Assembly: GCF_000420465.1 (NCBI RefSeq) | Contig: NZ_ATUZ01000004.1 | Location: 1 to 49,642 of the forward strand | Length of the DNA: 49,642 nt | Direction: 5' to 3' | DNA from: Desulfovibrio desulfuricans DSM 642 | GTDB taxonomy: Bacteria > Desulfobacterota > Desulfovibrionia > Desulfovibrionales > Desulfovibrionaceae | Notes under the pieces: model-generated | What the model was told of the DNA's origin: nothing | The model's input: the letters and a program-made list of their open reading frames with translations, nothing else | Database searches by the model: none | Shown: positions 25,901 through 33,244 of the stretch, piece after piece | How the letters are laid out: the number at the start of each line of letters is the position of its first letter | Position numbering within the stretch: the first letter of the stretch is position 1 | Made by a program: the position numbers and the translations under genes

Positions 25901-26047
25901 GCGCAGTTTCCAGTCGCTTTTCCACGCAGTAAGACGATTGAGTTGCGTGGACTCAATTTTTTTAAGGTCCGAGAGAACCTTGTCAAAGTCAGTATCCGAA
26001 CCGCTCAGGTTGGATATGGCGCTGGAACCGGATATGGTGGTGGCCAT
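22943..26047 (-). CDS. fliD: flagellar filament cap protein FliD (hook-associated protein 2), very large
   Basis: The start at 26047 (MATTISGSSAISNLSG) is the typical FliD N-terminus; an upstream in-frame extension to 26137 is unlikely. The D0/D1 helices are at both ends (FDKVLSDLKKIESTQLNRL near the start, IMENIDKKITQEQDRLDQWE near the end), with a poly-Ser C-terminus. At about 1034 residues it is far longer than common FliD (450-700). The extra central part contains at least five flagellin hook IN-like units, each a strand pair followed by a helix (e.g. RTLTIAAGTTMKDAALQIAQ, QSLTIAQDATYQDLLTQL, KTFSVPGGSKMADVIAAV). These extend the outer cap domains. FliD caps the filament and guides flagellin assembly. 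Confidence 0.92.
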   Translation of the reverse strand: MATTISGSSAISNLSGSDTDFDKVLSDLKKIESTQLNRLTAWKSDWKLRYDAFDKVIEQVSTASNVLATLANKNSFVTKNVTSSDSNIISAVASASADDVQHTINVSQVASNAIWANTGHVFTSKTDIINTSGTSQTFSYRYAGKEYSMAVPANTTLDSFVSMVNNSSDNPGIKVSIVQASSGYVFQVAGKSTGAANDLVIHSSGLVGMSASGASSTWSTNSVLDVNSTLTNPTKFAYDLIMEDGNTFSVKINGDKTNQDLATAINAQVGRSVASIDGSGNLQLADVKAMYRRDTSTQTSFSTPVTKFSMGSTPTTTKLTGALTVDLNINDGVTTGTRTLTIAAGTTMKDAALQIAQASGASTAEMTYNNATGGWELNLSNVNGATLSFADSASDSGKMTSTVVADQTKLGTKVVGDSGSQSFTASTAITFDSAKLTQKLGGTSADGTKNFTYTIVDNNGGTQSLTIAQDATYQDLLTQLQSFGGTLSGDGKTVTFANTEKFYLSAGGTGGGMDGITVKTDSTATITNMAAGSTLETPPALTYTYTDNSSSTPKTFSVPGGSKMADVIAAVKAEGLSGSLVSADGATTIDLQTGTLPTTGSYFLKLNNIDSLSGPGITGQVTSSSNWNIRGAANAKFTVDNWPLTMESDTNSVSNVIEGVVFTIQDKGSAAITVNTDVTSVEKSIQTFLDSVNSVLMTINDYTKFDPNKDVTTNDPKNTTSKNYSTSQLTAEKGGLLQGNYGVQLFKSRFTSLVNSAPPGFASRTSASDVLSGDVLANLANMGIKVETDQSSSNYGLLVIAPSSGIAELQKMDKSNYEKMINSNLSDVVDFFCSSGTGTTTSSDFRYGSHIAGITKGGSYDVNYSVDAGGNITNVTVGGVAATRDTSQPGYYYSVASGDARGLALQIDNLTPGNHSGQVRIKEGLIQTVSTFLKSELTYTAVNVSGTSTAEQTSAAIALKSKNGALMILKNNYQSIMENIDKKITQEQDRLDQWESRQKKYFANLETLLKKYNTQKDQLTSQLKQLSSSSSSSS

Positions 26048-26170
26048 AGGTGCCTCACAAGAAAGATGTGCCGTTCCCGGTGCGGGCATGCGCAAACTAG
26101 GGGAACCGCCAGCCGTCATACATGCAAATGGCGGCAATACATGCCGGAGACATGACGGACACTCAAAATT

Positions 26171-26186
26171 TGCAAAATACGTGCAA
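26171..26186 (-). promoter_or_regulatory. possible sigma-54 promoter of fliD
   Basis: On the minus strand TTGCACG-N4-TTGCA fits the sigma-54 consensus TGGCACG-N4-TTGCA with one mismatch, though in the important GG pair. It lies about 125 bases before the fliD start. Sigma-54 control is common for flagellar genes. It overlaps the inverted repeat ATTTGCA-N7-TGCAAAT (26168-26188), so a repressor site is an alternative. Confidence 0.4.
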
Positions 26187-26651
26187 ATTGGTGGATACGT
26201 CAGGCGGGGGGGGACAATGCCGGAAATGCTGAAAAAAATCAGCAGATAGCGCGAATGCCCGTCTTGGTCGTATTTTTCCGCTTGCGCATCCGAAGCGCTT
26301 TATTCGCTTCGTGCTGCCGGAAAGGCAGTTTTTGCCCCCACGCAAAATTGCCGAGGGTCTTGCACCTCAGTTATTTTAACGGAGCAAAGGCGAAAAAGTT
26401 TAGAGACTGGCGGCGCGTGGGAAATAAGCAGATCCGGTTGGCTGTTGCCCTGGCTGGCATAAAAATGACGGTCTGGTTCCCCGGTACTCTTGGGGGGGGC
26501 TGCGTCTGGGCAGGAGGGTGCAGCTCGCTGGCCTTGCAGCCGGGGCAAAAGAGAAGCGGCGGGTTGCCCCGCCTGCTCCTGATTTTTTAGCTTTGTAGCC
26601 ATGTGATATTAGCGGGCGGTTTGTTCCGTTCGCATCATTGGTGCGTGCGCC
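26187..26651. other. intergenic region between fliD and rdgB
   Basis: No gene is supported. It holds GAAGCG-N7-CGCTTC (26292-26310), a small hairpin CTGCC-GGAAA-GGCAG plus five T (26314-26333), and a GC-rich hairpin around 26556-26573. The last has A-rich DNA to its left and a T-run to its right (26583-26588), and is a probable terminator for rdgB. Confidence 0.5.
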
Positions 26652-27281
26652 TTAGTGCATAAATTCGGCCCAGCGGGCCAGCAGGGCGCGCAGGGCATTG
26701 CCCCGGTGGCTGCGGGCGTTTTTTTCGTCCCGCGTCAGTTCTGCGGCGGATTTGCGCGCCGAGGGATCAAAAAAAATAGGGTCGTAGCCAAAGCCGTTGT
26801 CCCCGTGCGGGCTTTCCAGCAGGGTGCCTTCCCATGTGCCGCGCACAACCATTTCATCGCCATGGGGCTTGGCGGCGGCCATGCAGCTGACAAAGCGGCA
26901 GGCGCGTTTTTCAGCGGGCACTGCGGCCATGGCGTGCAGCAGCTTGCGTATGTTGCGGGCATCGCGGCTTTCGCCGGGCAGGCTCTCCCAGTCATCGGAA
27001 TAGCGGGCGGAGTATACGCCCGGTGCGCCGTCCAGGGCGTCCACTTCCAGGCCGGAATCATCGGCAACGCTCACAAGGCCGGTCAGGGCCGCCACGGCCC
27101 GGGCCTTGATGAGAGCGTTTTCTTCAAATGTGGTGCCGGTTTCCTCGATCTCGCCAATTTCAGGAAAGGACGAAAGCCCCAGAACTTCCACGCCGAACTC
27201 GGTCAGCGGGTCGGCCAGTTCGCGAACCTTGCCCGCATTTTGCGTGGCCAGAACGATACGAAGTGTTTTGCTGTGCGCCAT
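26652..27281 (-). CDS. rdgB: XTP/dITP diphosphatase RdgB (HAM1)
   Basis: The start at 27281 (MAHSKTLRIVLATQNAGK) matches the family N-terminus; 57 further codons upstream are open but unlike the family. The 209-residue protein carries LATQNAGKVREL (substrate loop), TGTTFEENALIKARA, VADDSGLEVDAL (metal-binding Asp), SPHGDNGFGYDPIF and SHRGNALRALL. It hydrolyses deaminated purine nucleoside triphosphates (ITP, dITP, XTP), keeping them out of DNA and RNA. It is monocistronic and divergent from the neuB gene. Confidence 0.95.
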   Translation of the reverse strand: MAHSKTLRIVLATQNAGKVRELADPLTEFGVEVLGLSSFPEIGEIEETGTTFEENALIKARAVAALTGLVSVADDSGLEVDALDGAPGVYSARYSDDWESLPGESRDARNIRKLLHAMAAVPAEKRACRFVSCMAAAKPHGDEMVVRGTWEGTLLESPHGDNGFGYDPIFFDPSARKSAAELTRDEKNARSHRGNALRALLARWAEFMH

Positions 27282-27479
27282 GTCTGCATCCTTTATGGGT
27301 TTGGGCAAAGAACATATCCGCAGGCGGGCCGCAGGTAAAGAGCGTTGGGCAACACGCCTGGATAGTTTAAATATACTGTTATTATAAAATGTTATGCAAA
27401 TGTACCGCAGCGTGTGCTTTTCTTTTGCATCTTGCGGGAGTATAGTTTTCACCCATCATTCATCAGAGAGGAAATGAGC

Positions 27480-28541
27480 ATGAAACTCATGGAAATATTC
27501 GACGTCCCCACTCAGGAAACCCATATCCCCGTTCCCTATGTTATTGCAGAGGCTGGCGTGAACCACGAGGGCAGCATGGACATTGCCCGCCGTCTGGTTG
27601 ACGAGGCCGCCGAGGGCGGGGCCAACGCCATCAAGTTCCAGACCTACAAGGCCGGAACCCTGGCCTCCAAGGATTCGCCCGCCTATTGGGATACCTCCAA
27701 GGAACCCACCTCCAGCCAGTACGAACTCTTCAAGAAGCACGATTCTTTCTGGAAGAACGAATTTGAAGCCCTCAAAAAATATTGCGATGCTGCGGGCATT
27801 GTCTTCATGTCCACGCCTTTTGATGTGGAGTCGGCGCACTTTCTCAACGACCTCATGGACGTGTTCAAGATTTCCTCGTCCGACATAACCAACAAGCCCT
27901 TTATCCGCATTCTTTGCGATTTTAAAAAGCCCATTATTCTTTCCACCGGCGCGGCGCACCTGCACGAAATTGCCGAAGCTGTGGAATGGATTGAAGAAAA
28001 GGGCAACAAGCTGGCCCTGCTGCACTGCGTGCTCAACTATCCCACTGCTGATGAAAACGCGGCCCTTGGCATGATCCTCGCGCTCAAGCGGCATTTCCCG
28101 CAGCATGTCATCGGCTACTCCGACCACACCCTGCCCAACGACATGCATATTCTTGAAACCGCCACCCTGCTGGGCGCGCGCATCCTCGAAAAACACTTTT
28201 CGCACGACAAAACCTTGCCCGGCAACGACCATTACCATGCCATGGACAAGGAAGACCTCAAGCATTTTTACAAGCGCCTCAACGCCACGCTGACCAGCGT
28301 TGGCGGTATGGAGCTGCGCGCCCTGCCGGAAGAAGAACCCGCGCGTCAGCATGCCCGCCGCTCCCTGGTGACGGCGCGGGCCGTGCCTGCCGGTCAGCTG
28401 CTGACCGCTGCCGATCTTACCTGGAAGCGCCCCGCGCATGGCATCTCCCCCCGTAATTACGACGAGGTGCTCGGTATGCGCGCCCGCCGAGATCTGCCAG
28501 AAGATACCGTGCTTTCCTGGGCCGATCTTGACAGGGCCTGA
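27480..28541 (+). CDS. neuB: NeuB-family nonulosonate (sialic/legionaminic/pseudaminic acid) synthase
   Basis: GAGAGG at 27466-27471 favours the ATG at 27480; another ATG lies six bases upstream. The 353-residue protein has the NeuB TIM barrel: VIAEAGVNHEGSM, NAIKFQTYKAGTLA, FKISSSDI, IILSTGAA, VIGYSDHTLP and LEKHFSHDKTLPGNDHYHAM. A C-terminal SAF/antifreeze-like domain follows (TARAVPAGQLLTAADLTWKR to the end). It condenses phosphoenolpyruvate with an N-acyl-amino sugar to make a nine-carbon sugar acid. The neighbouring LIC12162-type transferase and nearby flagellar genes suggest use on flagellin or a surface glycan. The exact sugar cannot be read from sequence. Confidence 0.9.
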   Translation: MKLMEIFDVPTQETHIPVPYVIAEAGVNHEGSMDIARRLVDEAAEGGANAIKFQTYKAGTLASKDSPAYWDTSKEPTSSQYELFKKHDSFWKNEFEALKKYCDAAGIVFMSTPFDVESAHFLNDLMDVFKISSSDITNKPFIRILCDFKKPIILSTGAAHLHEIAEAVEWIEEKGNKLALLHCVLNYPTADENAALGMILALKRHFPQHVIGYSDHTLPNDMHILETATLLGARILEKHFSHDKTLPGNDHYHAMDKEDLKHFYKRLNATLTSVGGMELRALPEEEPARQHARRSLVTARAVPAGQLLTAADLTWKRPAHGISPRNYDEVLGMRARRDLPEDTVLSWADLDRA

Positions 28542-28543
28542 TT

Positions 28544-30271
28544 ATGAGCAACGGGCGCATAACCCTTGTTCTTGGGCGCATGCCCCACAAGGCCGACCCG
28601 GCGGTTTTTCGCGCGGCCGGGCCTTGGTGTTTTGCCGAGCAGGAAGAATTTTTTCCCGACTGGGATAAAAAATTCACCTTTGCTCCTGAGCCGCTGGTCG
28701 AGATTCCCTTGCAGGAGCGGGCCTGTCAGGAGGTAAAGGCCCTCTGTGCCGACATGCTGCCTCATGTTGCCGGGCGTATCTGCCCGCATGCCCGCAATTT
28801 GCCCCCTGCCTATTGGGAAACCCTGCTCACGCCGTGGGCAATGAATGTTTCCAAGCAGGTTGTGGAGCGCTGGTGGCGGGTCAAGGCCATGGTGCAGGCC
28901 TGGGGGCAGGAGCCGCTGCATGTGCCGCTGCTGCCGAGGGACTGCTCGTTCAGTTTTGCCACCGGGCCGGACTTTGTGATGCACGGGGCGCTGGGGCATA
29001 CCTACAACCACTGGCTGTTCTCTCGCCTGCTGGAAGAGGTTTTTCCCGCTGCCTGGAGCATGGAATATCTGCCTGTGGTGCAAAAAAAGTATGGCGAGCA
29101 GGAAAAGCTCTCCGGCAAGGAGCAGGTGCGTGAGGTGCTGCGCAAGCTGATGCTGCACCTGCCTTGCCCCCGGCTCAAGGGCATGAGCATTGCCCAGACC
29201 TTGCGTTTTTCGCTGGCCTTGCTGCACCGCAGCCATGGGCCGGACAGGTCGCGACCGCAGGCGGAATACAGCAGCGCCGCCACCGGTATTGCGGCGGATC
29301 TGCCAGAAAATTTCGCCAGCACGCTGGTGACGCTGTTCATGGCTTCCTTGCCGCAACTGCTGGCAAGCCACAGGCATCCGGCCCGTCTTACGCCTGATCC
29401 GCTGGGGCCGCGCCTGCGCGTTGCCAGTGTGCTGGCCTATGAAGATGCGGATTACCGCCAGTCGCTGGCCAAGTGGCGGGGGCGCGGCAACCGCCTCATG
29501 TATGTGCAGCACGGCAGCGACTACGGGCAGGTGCGCTGCGTGTCGGATGTGGAGATGGTGGAATACAGCCAGCATGCCTTTGGCACCTGGGGCTGGAAGC
29601 AGCATCAGGGCAGTGCGGGCAACTTTATTCCTCTGCCGTATCCGCAGCTTGATGGCCTTGAAGGGCGCTGGCAGGGGCAGAAGGGCGAGAACCTGCTGTA
29701 TGTCGGCACCGAAATGCCCGCCTTTCCCTATCGGCTTGACGCGCATCCCTCGCCCTTGCAGATAGTGGAATACCGCAAGGATAAGGCTCGATTTTTTGAA
29801 GCTCTGGGGCGCGATGTGCAGGCCTGTTCGCTGTACCGTCCCTATTTCCCGGTTCCCGGCTCCCTGCGCGATGCGGATTGGGTGCTGGAGCGTTTTCCCT
29901 CGGTGCGGATGGCCACGGGCATGTTGTCAAACCACCTCTATGCCTGCCGTTTGCTGGTGCTGGACCACAACGGTACAACACTGCTGGAATCGCTGGTTGC
30001 CAATATCCCCATGGTGCTGTTCTGGCGGCGCGAGGCCTGGGCGCTGACAAGCGATGCCACGGCCCTGCTGGACATGCTGGCCGAAGCCGGTATATGGCAC
30101 GAAACACCCCAGGAGGCCGCCGCCAAGGCCGCCGAGGTCTGGAGTGATCCGCTGGCATGGTGGATGAGCGATAAGGTGCAGCAGGCGCGCAAGGCGTACT
30201 GCGCGCAGCAGGCCCTGACCGTTCCGGGCGGTCCTAACCCTTACTGGCTGAAAATGCTGAAGAGTCTGTAA
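28544..30271 (+). CDS. LIC12162-type surface-carbohydrate transferase (putative)
   Basis: This 575-residue soluble protein begins three bases after the neuB stop. Its sequence resembles the LIC12162 family of putative transferases, which accompany nonulosonate synthases. Seen here are an N-terminal ITLVLGRMP, a central PHARNLPPAYWETLL, GALGHTYNHWLFS, LMYVQHGSDYGQ and a C-terminal LLVLDHNGTTLLESLVANIP. That last block looks like the donor-binding GT-B C-terminal domain (His/Asn-Gly then Glu). Its inferred role is transfer of the nonulosonate or a related sugar to a cell-surface acceptor or flagellin. It forms an operon with neuB and the Sel1-repeat gene. Confidence 0.8.
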   Translation: MSNGRITLVLGRMPHKADPAVFRAAGPWCFAEQEEFFPDWDKKFTFAPEPLVEIPLQERACQEVKALCADMLPHVAGRICPHARNLPPAYWETLLTPWAMNVSKQVVERWWRVKAMVQAWGQEPLHVPLLPRDCSFSFATGPDFVMHGALGHTYNHWLFSRLLEEVFPAAWSMEYLPVVQKKYGEQEKLSGKEQVREVLRKLMLHLPCPRLKGMSIAQTLRFSLALLHRSHGPDRSRPQAEYSSAATGIAADLPENFASTLVTLFMASLPQLLASHRHPARLTPDPLGPRLRVASVLAYEDADYRQSLAKWRGRGNRLMYVQHGSDYGQVRCVSDVEMVEYSQHAFGTWGWKQHQGSAGNFIPLPYPQLDGLEGRWQGQKGENLLYVGTEMPAFPYRLDAHPSPLQIVEYRKDKARFFEALGRDVQACSLYRPYFPVPGSLRDADWVLERFPSVRMATGMLSNHLYACRLLVLDHNGTTLLESLVANIPMVLFWRREAWALTSDATALLDMLAEAGIWHETPQEAAAKAAEVWSDPLAWWMSDKVQQARKAYCAQQALTVPGGPNPYWLKMLKSL

Positions 30272-30274
30272 CAC

Positions 30275-31318
30275 ATGCAAGTTCGTGTTTTTTCGTTGTC
30301 GCTGTTGGTGGCCGCGGTATTCTGTTCTGTTCTGCTCATGGGCGGCACTGTTCTGGCTGATGACGCCTCGACCCTGCGCGAGGCGCAGGCCGCGCTGGAC
30401 AAGGCCGATTACGATCAGGCCGTGCGCGTGCTCAAGCCGCTGGTGGACAGCGGCAATGCCGAAGCCCTTTATGTCATGGGCCGCCTGATCCTTGAAGGCA
30501 AGGGCGTGAAGAAAAACAATACGCGCGCTGCGGAATTTTTCCGTCTGGCGGCGGAAAAGGGCGACGTCAGCGCCATGAATTCTTGGGCAACGTCGCTGGT
30601 TACCGGGGATGGCGTTCCCCGCAATTACCATGAGGCCGCCCGCTGGTTCCGCAAGGCCGCCGATCAGGGTCTTGCCATGGCCCAGTACAATCTTGGCTAC
30701 CTCTATGCCTATGGCAAGGGCGTGCCCAAGGATGAAGCTGCCGCCATTGACTGGTACACCCGTGCCGCCAATCAGGGGCTGGCTTCGGCCCAGTATTCTC
30801 TGGGCTGGACCTACATGAACGGCAAGGGCGAAAATCAGAGCGACACCAAGGCGGCCCACTGGTTTGAAAAGGCCGCGGAGCAGGATCACGCCAAAGCCCA
30901 GAACAACCTGGCCTACATGTACGCCGAAGGGCGCGGTTATGCCCAGGATCCCGCCAAGGCTGTGCAGTGGTATACACGCGCGGCGGAGCAGGGCTATGCT
31001 GAAGCGCAGTACAACCTCGGCTATATGTATGAGCAGGGGCGCGGCGTGGCGCAGGATTATACCCAGGCTGTGGACTGGTACCGCAAGGCCGCGGAGCAGA
31101 ACGAAGCTGCCGCTCAGTACAGCCTTGGCCTCATGTATGAACAGGGGACGGGCGTTCCCCGCAACCTGACCGAAGCCAGCCGCTGGTATCAGCTTGCCGC
31201 CAAGAACGGAGACCCTGATGCCAAGGCCGCCCTGCGCAGCATGTCCACCAAGGCTCCTGCCAAGGCTGCGGCTCCCGGCAGCTCCACCAAACAGACCCGC
31301 GATAAAAAGAAACAGTAA
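30275..31318 (+). CDS. secreted Sel1-repeat protein
   Basis: It starts four bases after the transferase stop, so it shares the neuB operon. The 347-residue product has a signal peptide (hydrophobic to about residue 25, VLADDA cleavage region) and about seven Sel1-like repeats of 36 residues, each of the form A..QYNLGYMYEQGRGV.qD...A..WYRKAAEQ. A Lys/Pro/Ala-rich tail follows. Sel1 repeats form helical scaffolds for protein-protein contacts in the envelope. A role in organising the glycan or flagellar machinery is only suggested by context. It ends at a strong terminator. Confidence 0.9.
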   Translation: MQVRVFSLSLLVAAVFCSVLLMGGTVLADDASTLREAQAALDKADYDQAVRVLKPLVDSGNAEALYVMGRLILEGKGVKKNNTRAAEFFRLAAEKGDVSAMNSWATSLVTGDGVPRNYHEAARWFRKAADQGLAMAQYNLGYLYAYGKGVPKDEAAAIDWYTRAANQGLASAQYSLGWTYMNGKGENQSDTKAAHWFEKAAEQDHAKAQNNLAYMYAEGRGYAQDPAKAVQWYTRAAEQGYAEAQYNLGYMYEQGRGVAQDYTQAVDWYRKAAEQNEAAAQYSLGLMYEQGTGVPRNLTEASRWYQLAAKNGDPDAKAALRSMSTKAPAKAAAPGSSTKQTRDKKKQ

Positions 31319-31357
31319 ACAACCAGGCGGGCCAGAAGGCCCGACATTCAAAAATAT

Positions 31358-31397
31358 AAAGGCCGTCCGGCATACGTGAGTATGCCGGACGGCCTTT
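31358..31397. terminator. 18-bp stem terminator after the neuB operon
   Basis: AAAGGCCGTCCGGCATAC (31358-31375) pairs perfectly with 31380-31397, with a GTGA loop and short flanking T-run. Confidence 0.88.
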
Positions 31398-31515
31398 GCC
31401 TGTTTCTGCCAATCTGCACCGCCTGTTCCGGCGGCGGCCCTGTTGCCGCCATTGTGGCAGAAAAAGGCTATTTTTTGTCATTGCTGCCAGCGCGGTCGTT
31501 TTCTATTCTGCACAC

Positions 31516-32490
31516 ATGAAACAGCGCGTTGTTTTTTTTCTTTATCCCGGCATTGTCTCGCTGGATGTCTCCGGCCCGCTGGAGGTTTTTGCGGCGGCTA
31601 CGGATATTCTGGCGCACAGCAACAAAAATGATCAGGGCTATGTGCCCGTGTTCGCCGCCTGCACCCCTGGCCCTGTGCGTACGTCATCCGGCCTTGTGCT
31701 GACGGCGGAGACAACACTCGAAAATCTTTCGCCGGATATTCTTGTTGTTCCCGGCGCAGTGGATGCGGAAGCCACATCGGAGAATCCGCAGATCATACAG
31801 CAGGTATGCGCGGCGGCGGCCCGGTCTGCACGCATAGCAAGCGTGTGCAGCGGGGCGTTCATTCTGGCGGCCAGTGGTCTGCTACAGGGCAAAAGGGCGG
31901 CAACCCACTGGCTGGTGGCTGACCGCCTGGCCGAGCTGTACCCGCAGATTACCGTGGAGCCTGACGCCATTTTTGTACGCGACGGCAACACGTCCACAAG
32001 CGGCGGCGTTACGGCGGGCATAGATCTGGCGCTGGATATGGTTGAGGAAGACTACGGCGACAAGCTGGCAATGGAAGTCGCCCGCGTATTGCTTTTGTAC
32101 CGCCGCCGCCCAGGCAACCAGAGCCAGTACAGCTCTGCGCTGGCCGTGCAGGTCAATGCGGGCAGATTTGCCCCTCTGGTGCGTTGGCTGGAGGCGAATC
32201 TTGGCAAAAATCTGACTGTTGAGCGCCTGGCCGAGGTAGCGAACATGAGCCCCAGGTCGTTCGCGCGGGTATTCCCCGCAGAAACCGGCAGCAGCCCCGC
32301 CCGCTTTGTGGAAGGCTTGCGCATCATCCGGGCGCGGGAGCTCATTGAATCCGGGGCTGATTCCTTTGCCTTGGTGGCGCAGTCGGTGGGTTTTGGCAGC
32401 GAAGACCGTTTGCGCAAGGCCTTCATTCGCCGCCTTGGCCTGAGTCCCCACCAGTACAGCCGACATTTTTTTAAAGGAGAACAAAGATGA
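31516..32490 (+). CDS. GlxA-family AraC-type regulator with a DJ-1/PfpI domain
   Basis: The ATG at 31516 (MKQRVVFFLYPGIVSLDVSG) is the family start; the frame is open 120 bases upstream without similarity. Residues 1-170 are a DJ-1/PfpI class I glutamine-amidotransferase-like domain, with SVCSGAFILAASGLL carrying the nucleophile-elbow Cys and AATHWLVADRL. Residues about 215-320 are an AraC double HTH: LTVERLAEVANMSPRSFARVF and FALVAQSVGFGSEDRLRKAF. Such regulators sense small metabolites and activate nearby genes. The stop overlaps the start of the next gene (ATGA), which encodes a stand-alone DJ-1 protein and is the likely partner or target. Confidence 0.92.
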   Translation: MKQRVVFFLYPGIVSLDVSGPLEVFAAATDILAHSNKNDQGYVPVFAACTPGPVRTSSGLVLTAETTLENLSPDILVVPGAVDAEATSENPQIIQQVCAAAARSARIASVCSGAFILAASGLLQGKRAATHWLVADRLAELYPQITVEPDAIFVRDGNTSTSGGVTAGIDLALDMVEEDYGDKLAMEVARVLLLYRRRPGNQSQYSSALAVQVNAGRFAPLVRWLEANLGKNLTVERLAEVANMSPRSFARVFPAETGSSPARFVEGLRIIRARELIESGADSFALVAQSVGFGSEDRLRKAFIRRLGLSPHQYSRHFFKGEQR

Positions 32491-33089
32491 AAAAAGGCCT
32501 CACATATGGAATATATATTTATGAACAGGTGGCGGAGCTGGATTTTGTAGCGCCCATGCAGGTTTTTGCGGCATCCAACCAGTTTGCCGGTGGCGGCAGG
32601 TTGGTGACGCTGAGCTGCACGGGCCAGACGCTCTGCGGACTGGGCGGTTTGCGCATTACGCCGGACTATAGCTTGCAAAACGCTCCGCCGCTGGATGTGC
32701 TGCTGTTGCCCGGCACTGCGGAAGTTTCCGAATACGCCTGGAGCGACCCCGGCATTCTGGATTGGGTGCGCCAGCAATACGAAAAGGTGGAATACCTCGC
32801 CGCAGTGTGCACAGGTGGGCTGATCCTGCAAAAGGCCGGCCTGCTCAAGGGCCGCCGGGCCACAACGCACTGGCAGCTCATGGACGCCCTTGAAAGTGAC
32901 CCGGAAATAACGGCTCTGCCGGATGCGCGTTATGTGCGCGATGGCAAGATCGTCACCTCGCAGGGCGTGTCTGCGGGTATGGACATGGCCCTGTGGCTTG
33001 TGGGCCAGATTCATGACCCGGATCACGCCCGCCTAGTGCGCAAAATTTTGCAGTACGATCCGGCCCCGCCGTACACTGCCGAAGTTTAA
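32487..33089 (+). CDS. DJ-1/PfpI family protein (isocyanide-hydratase-like)
   Basis: The start at 32487 overlaps the regulator stop by four bases (ATGA) and has AAAGGAG upstream. The 200-residue protein is a DJ-1/PfpI domain with YEQVAELDFVAPMQVFAAS at the N-terminus, VCTGGLILQKAGLLKGRRAT (nucleophile Cys) and SQGVSAGMDMALWLVGQI. It is closest in style to cyclohexyl-isocyanide hydratase-like proteins. Translational coupling with a GlxA-type regulator suggests a sensing or detoxification pair, possibly for a reactive carbonyl or isonitrile; the substrate is unknown. Confidence 0.88.
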   Translation: MKKGLTYGIYIYEQVAELDFVAPMQVFAASNQFAGGGRLVTLSCTGQTLCGLGGLRITPDYSLQNAPPLDVLLLPGTAEVSEYAWSDPGILDWVRQQYEKVEYLAAVCTGGLILQKAGLLKGRRATTHWQLMDALESDPEITALPDARYVRDGKIVTSQGVSAGMDMALWLVGQIHDPDHARLVRKILQYDPAPPYTAEV

Positions 33090-33135
33090 GCGGCTTCAGC
33101 CCATGCCAGACGGGATTGTCTGGCTGAAAATATAA

Positions 33136-33170
33136 CGGCGCAGCTCTGTGAGGGTAACAGGGCTGCGCCG
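33136..33170. terminator. hairpin between convergent operons
   Basis: CGGCGCAGC (33136-33144) pairs with GCTGCGCCG (33162-33170). It lies between the DJ-1 gene and the convergent ureohydrolase gene. There is no T-run, so termination is uncertain. Confidence 0.5.
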
Positions 33171-33244
33171 TGCGTGTGATGGCAAGTTGCTTAAATTCAG
33201 TTGAGTTCTTTAGAGCAGTTAACCCATTTCATGCGTAACCTGCC

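Noticed and set aside
28457..29746. A 429-codon minus-strand frame opposite the transferase gene
   Set aside because: Antisense shadow; the plus-strand protein has clear family features.
30275..31318. Repeats suggesting a CRISPR array or DNA satellite
   Set aside because: The periodicity is about 108 bases and is coding (36-residue Sel1 repeats); there are no short identical repeats with unique spacers. No CRISPR array was seen in the window.
29927..31351. A 474-codon minus-strand frame opposite the Sel1 gene
   Set aside because: Its apparent repeats are the antisense image of the Sel1 repeats.
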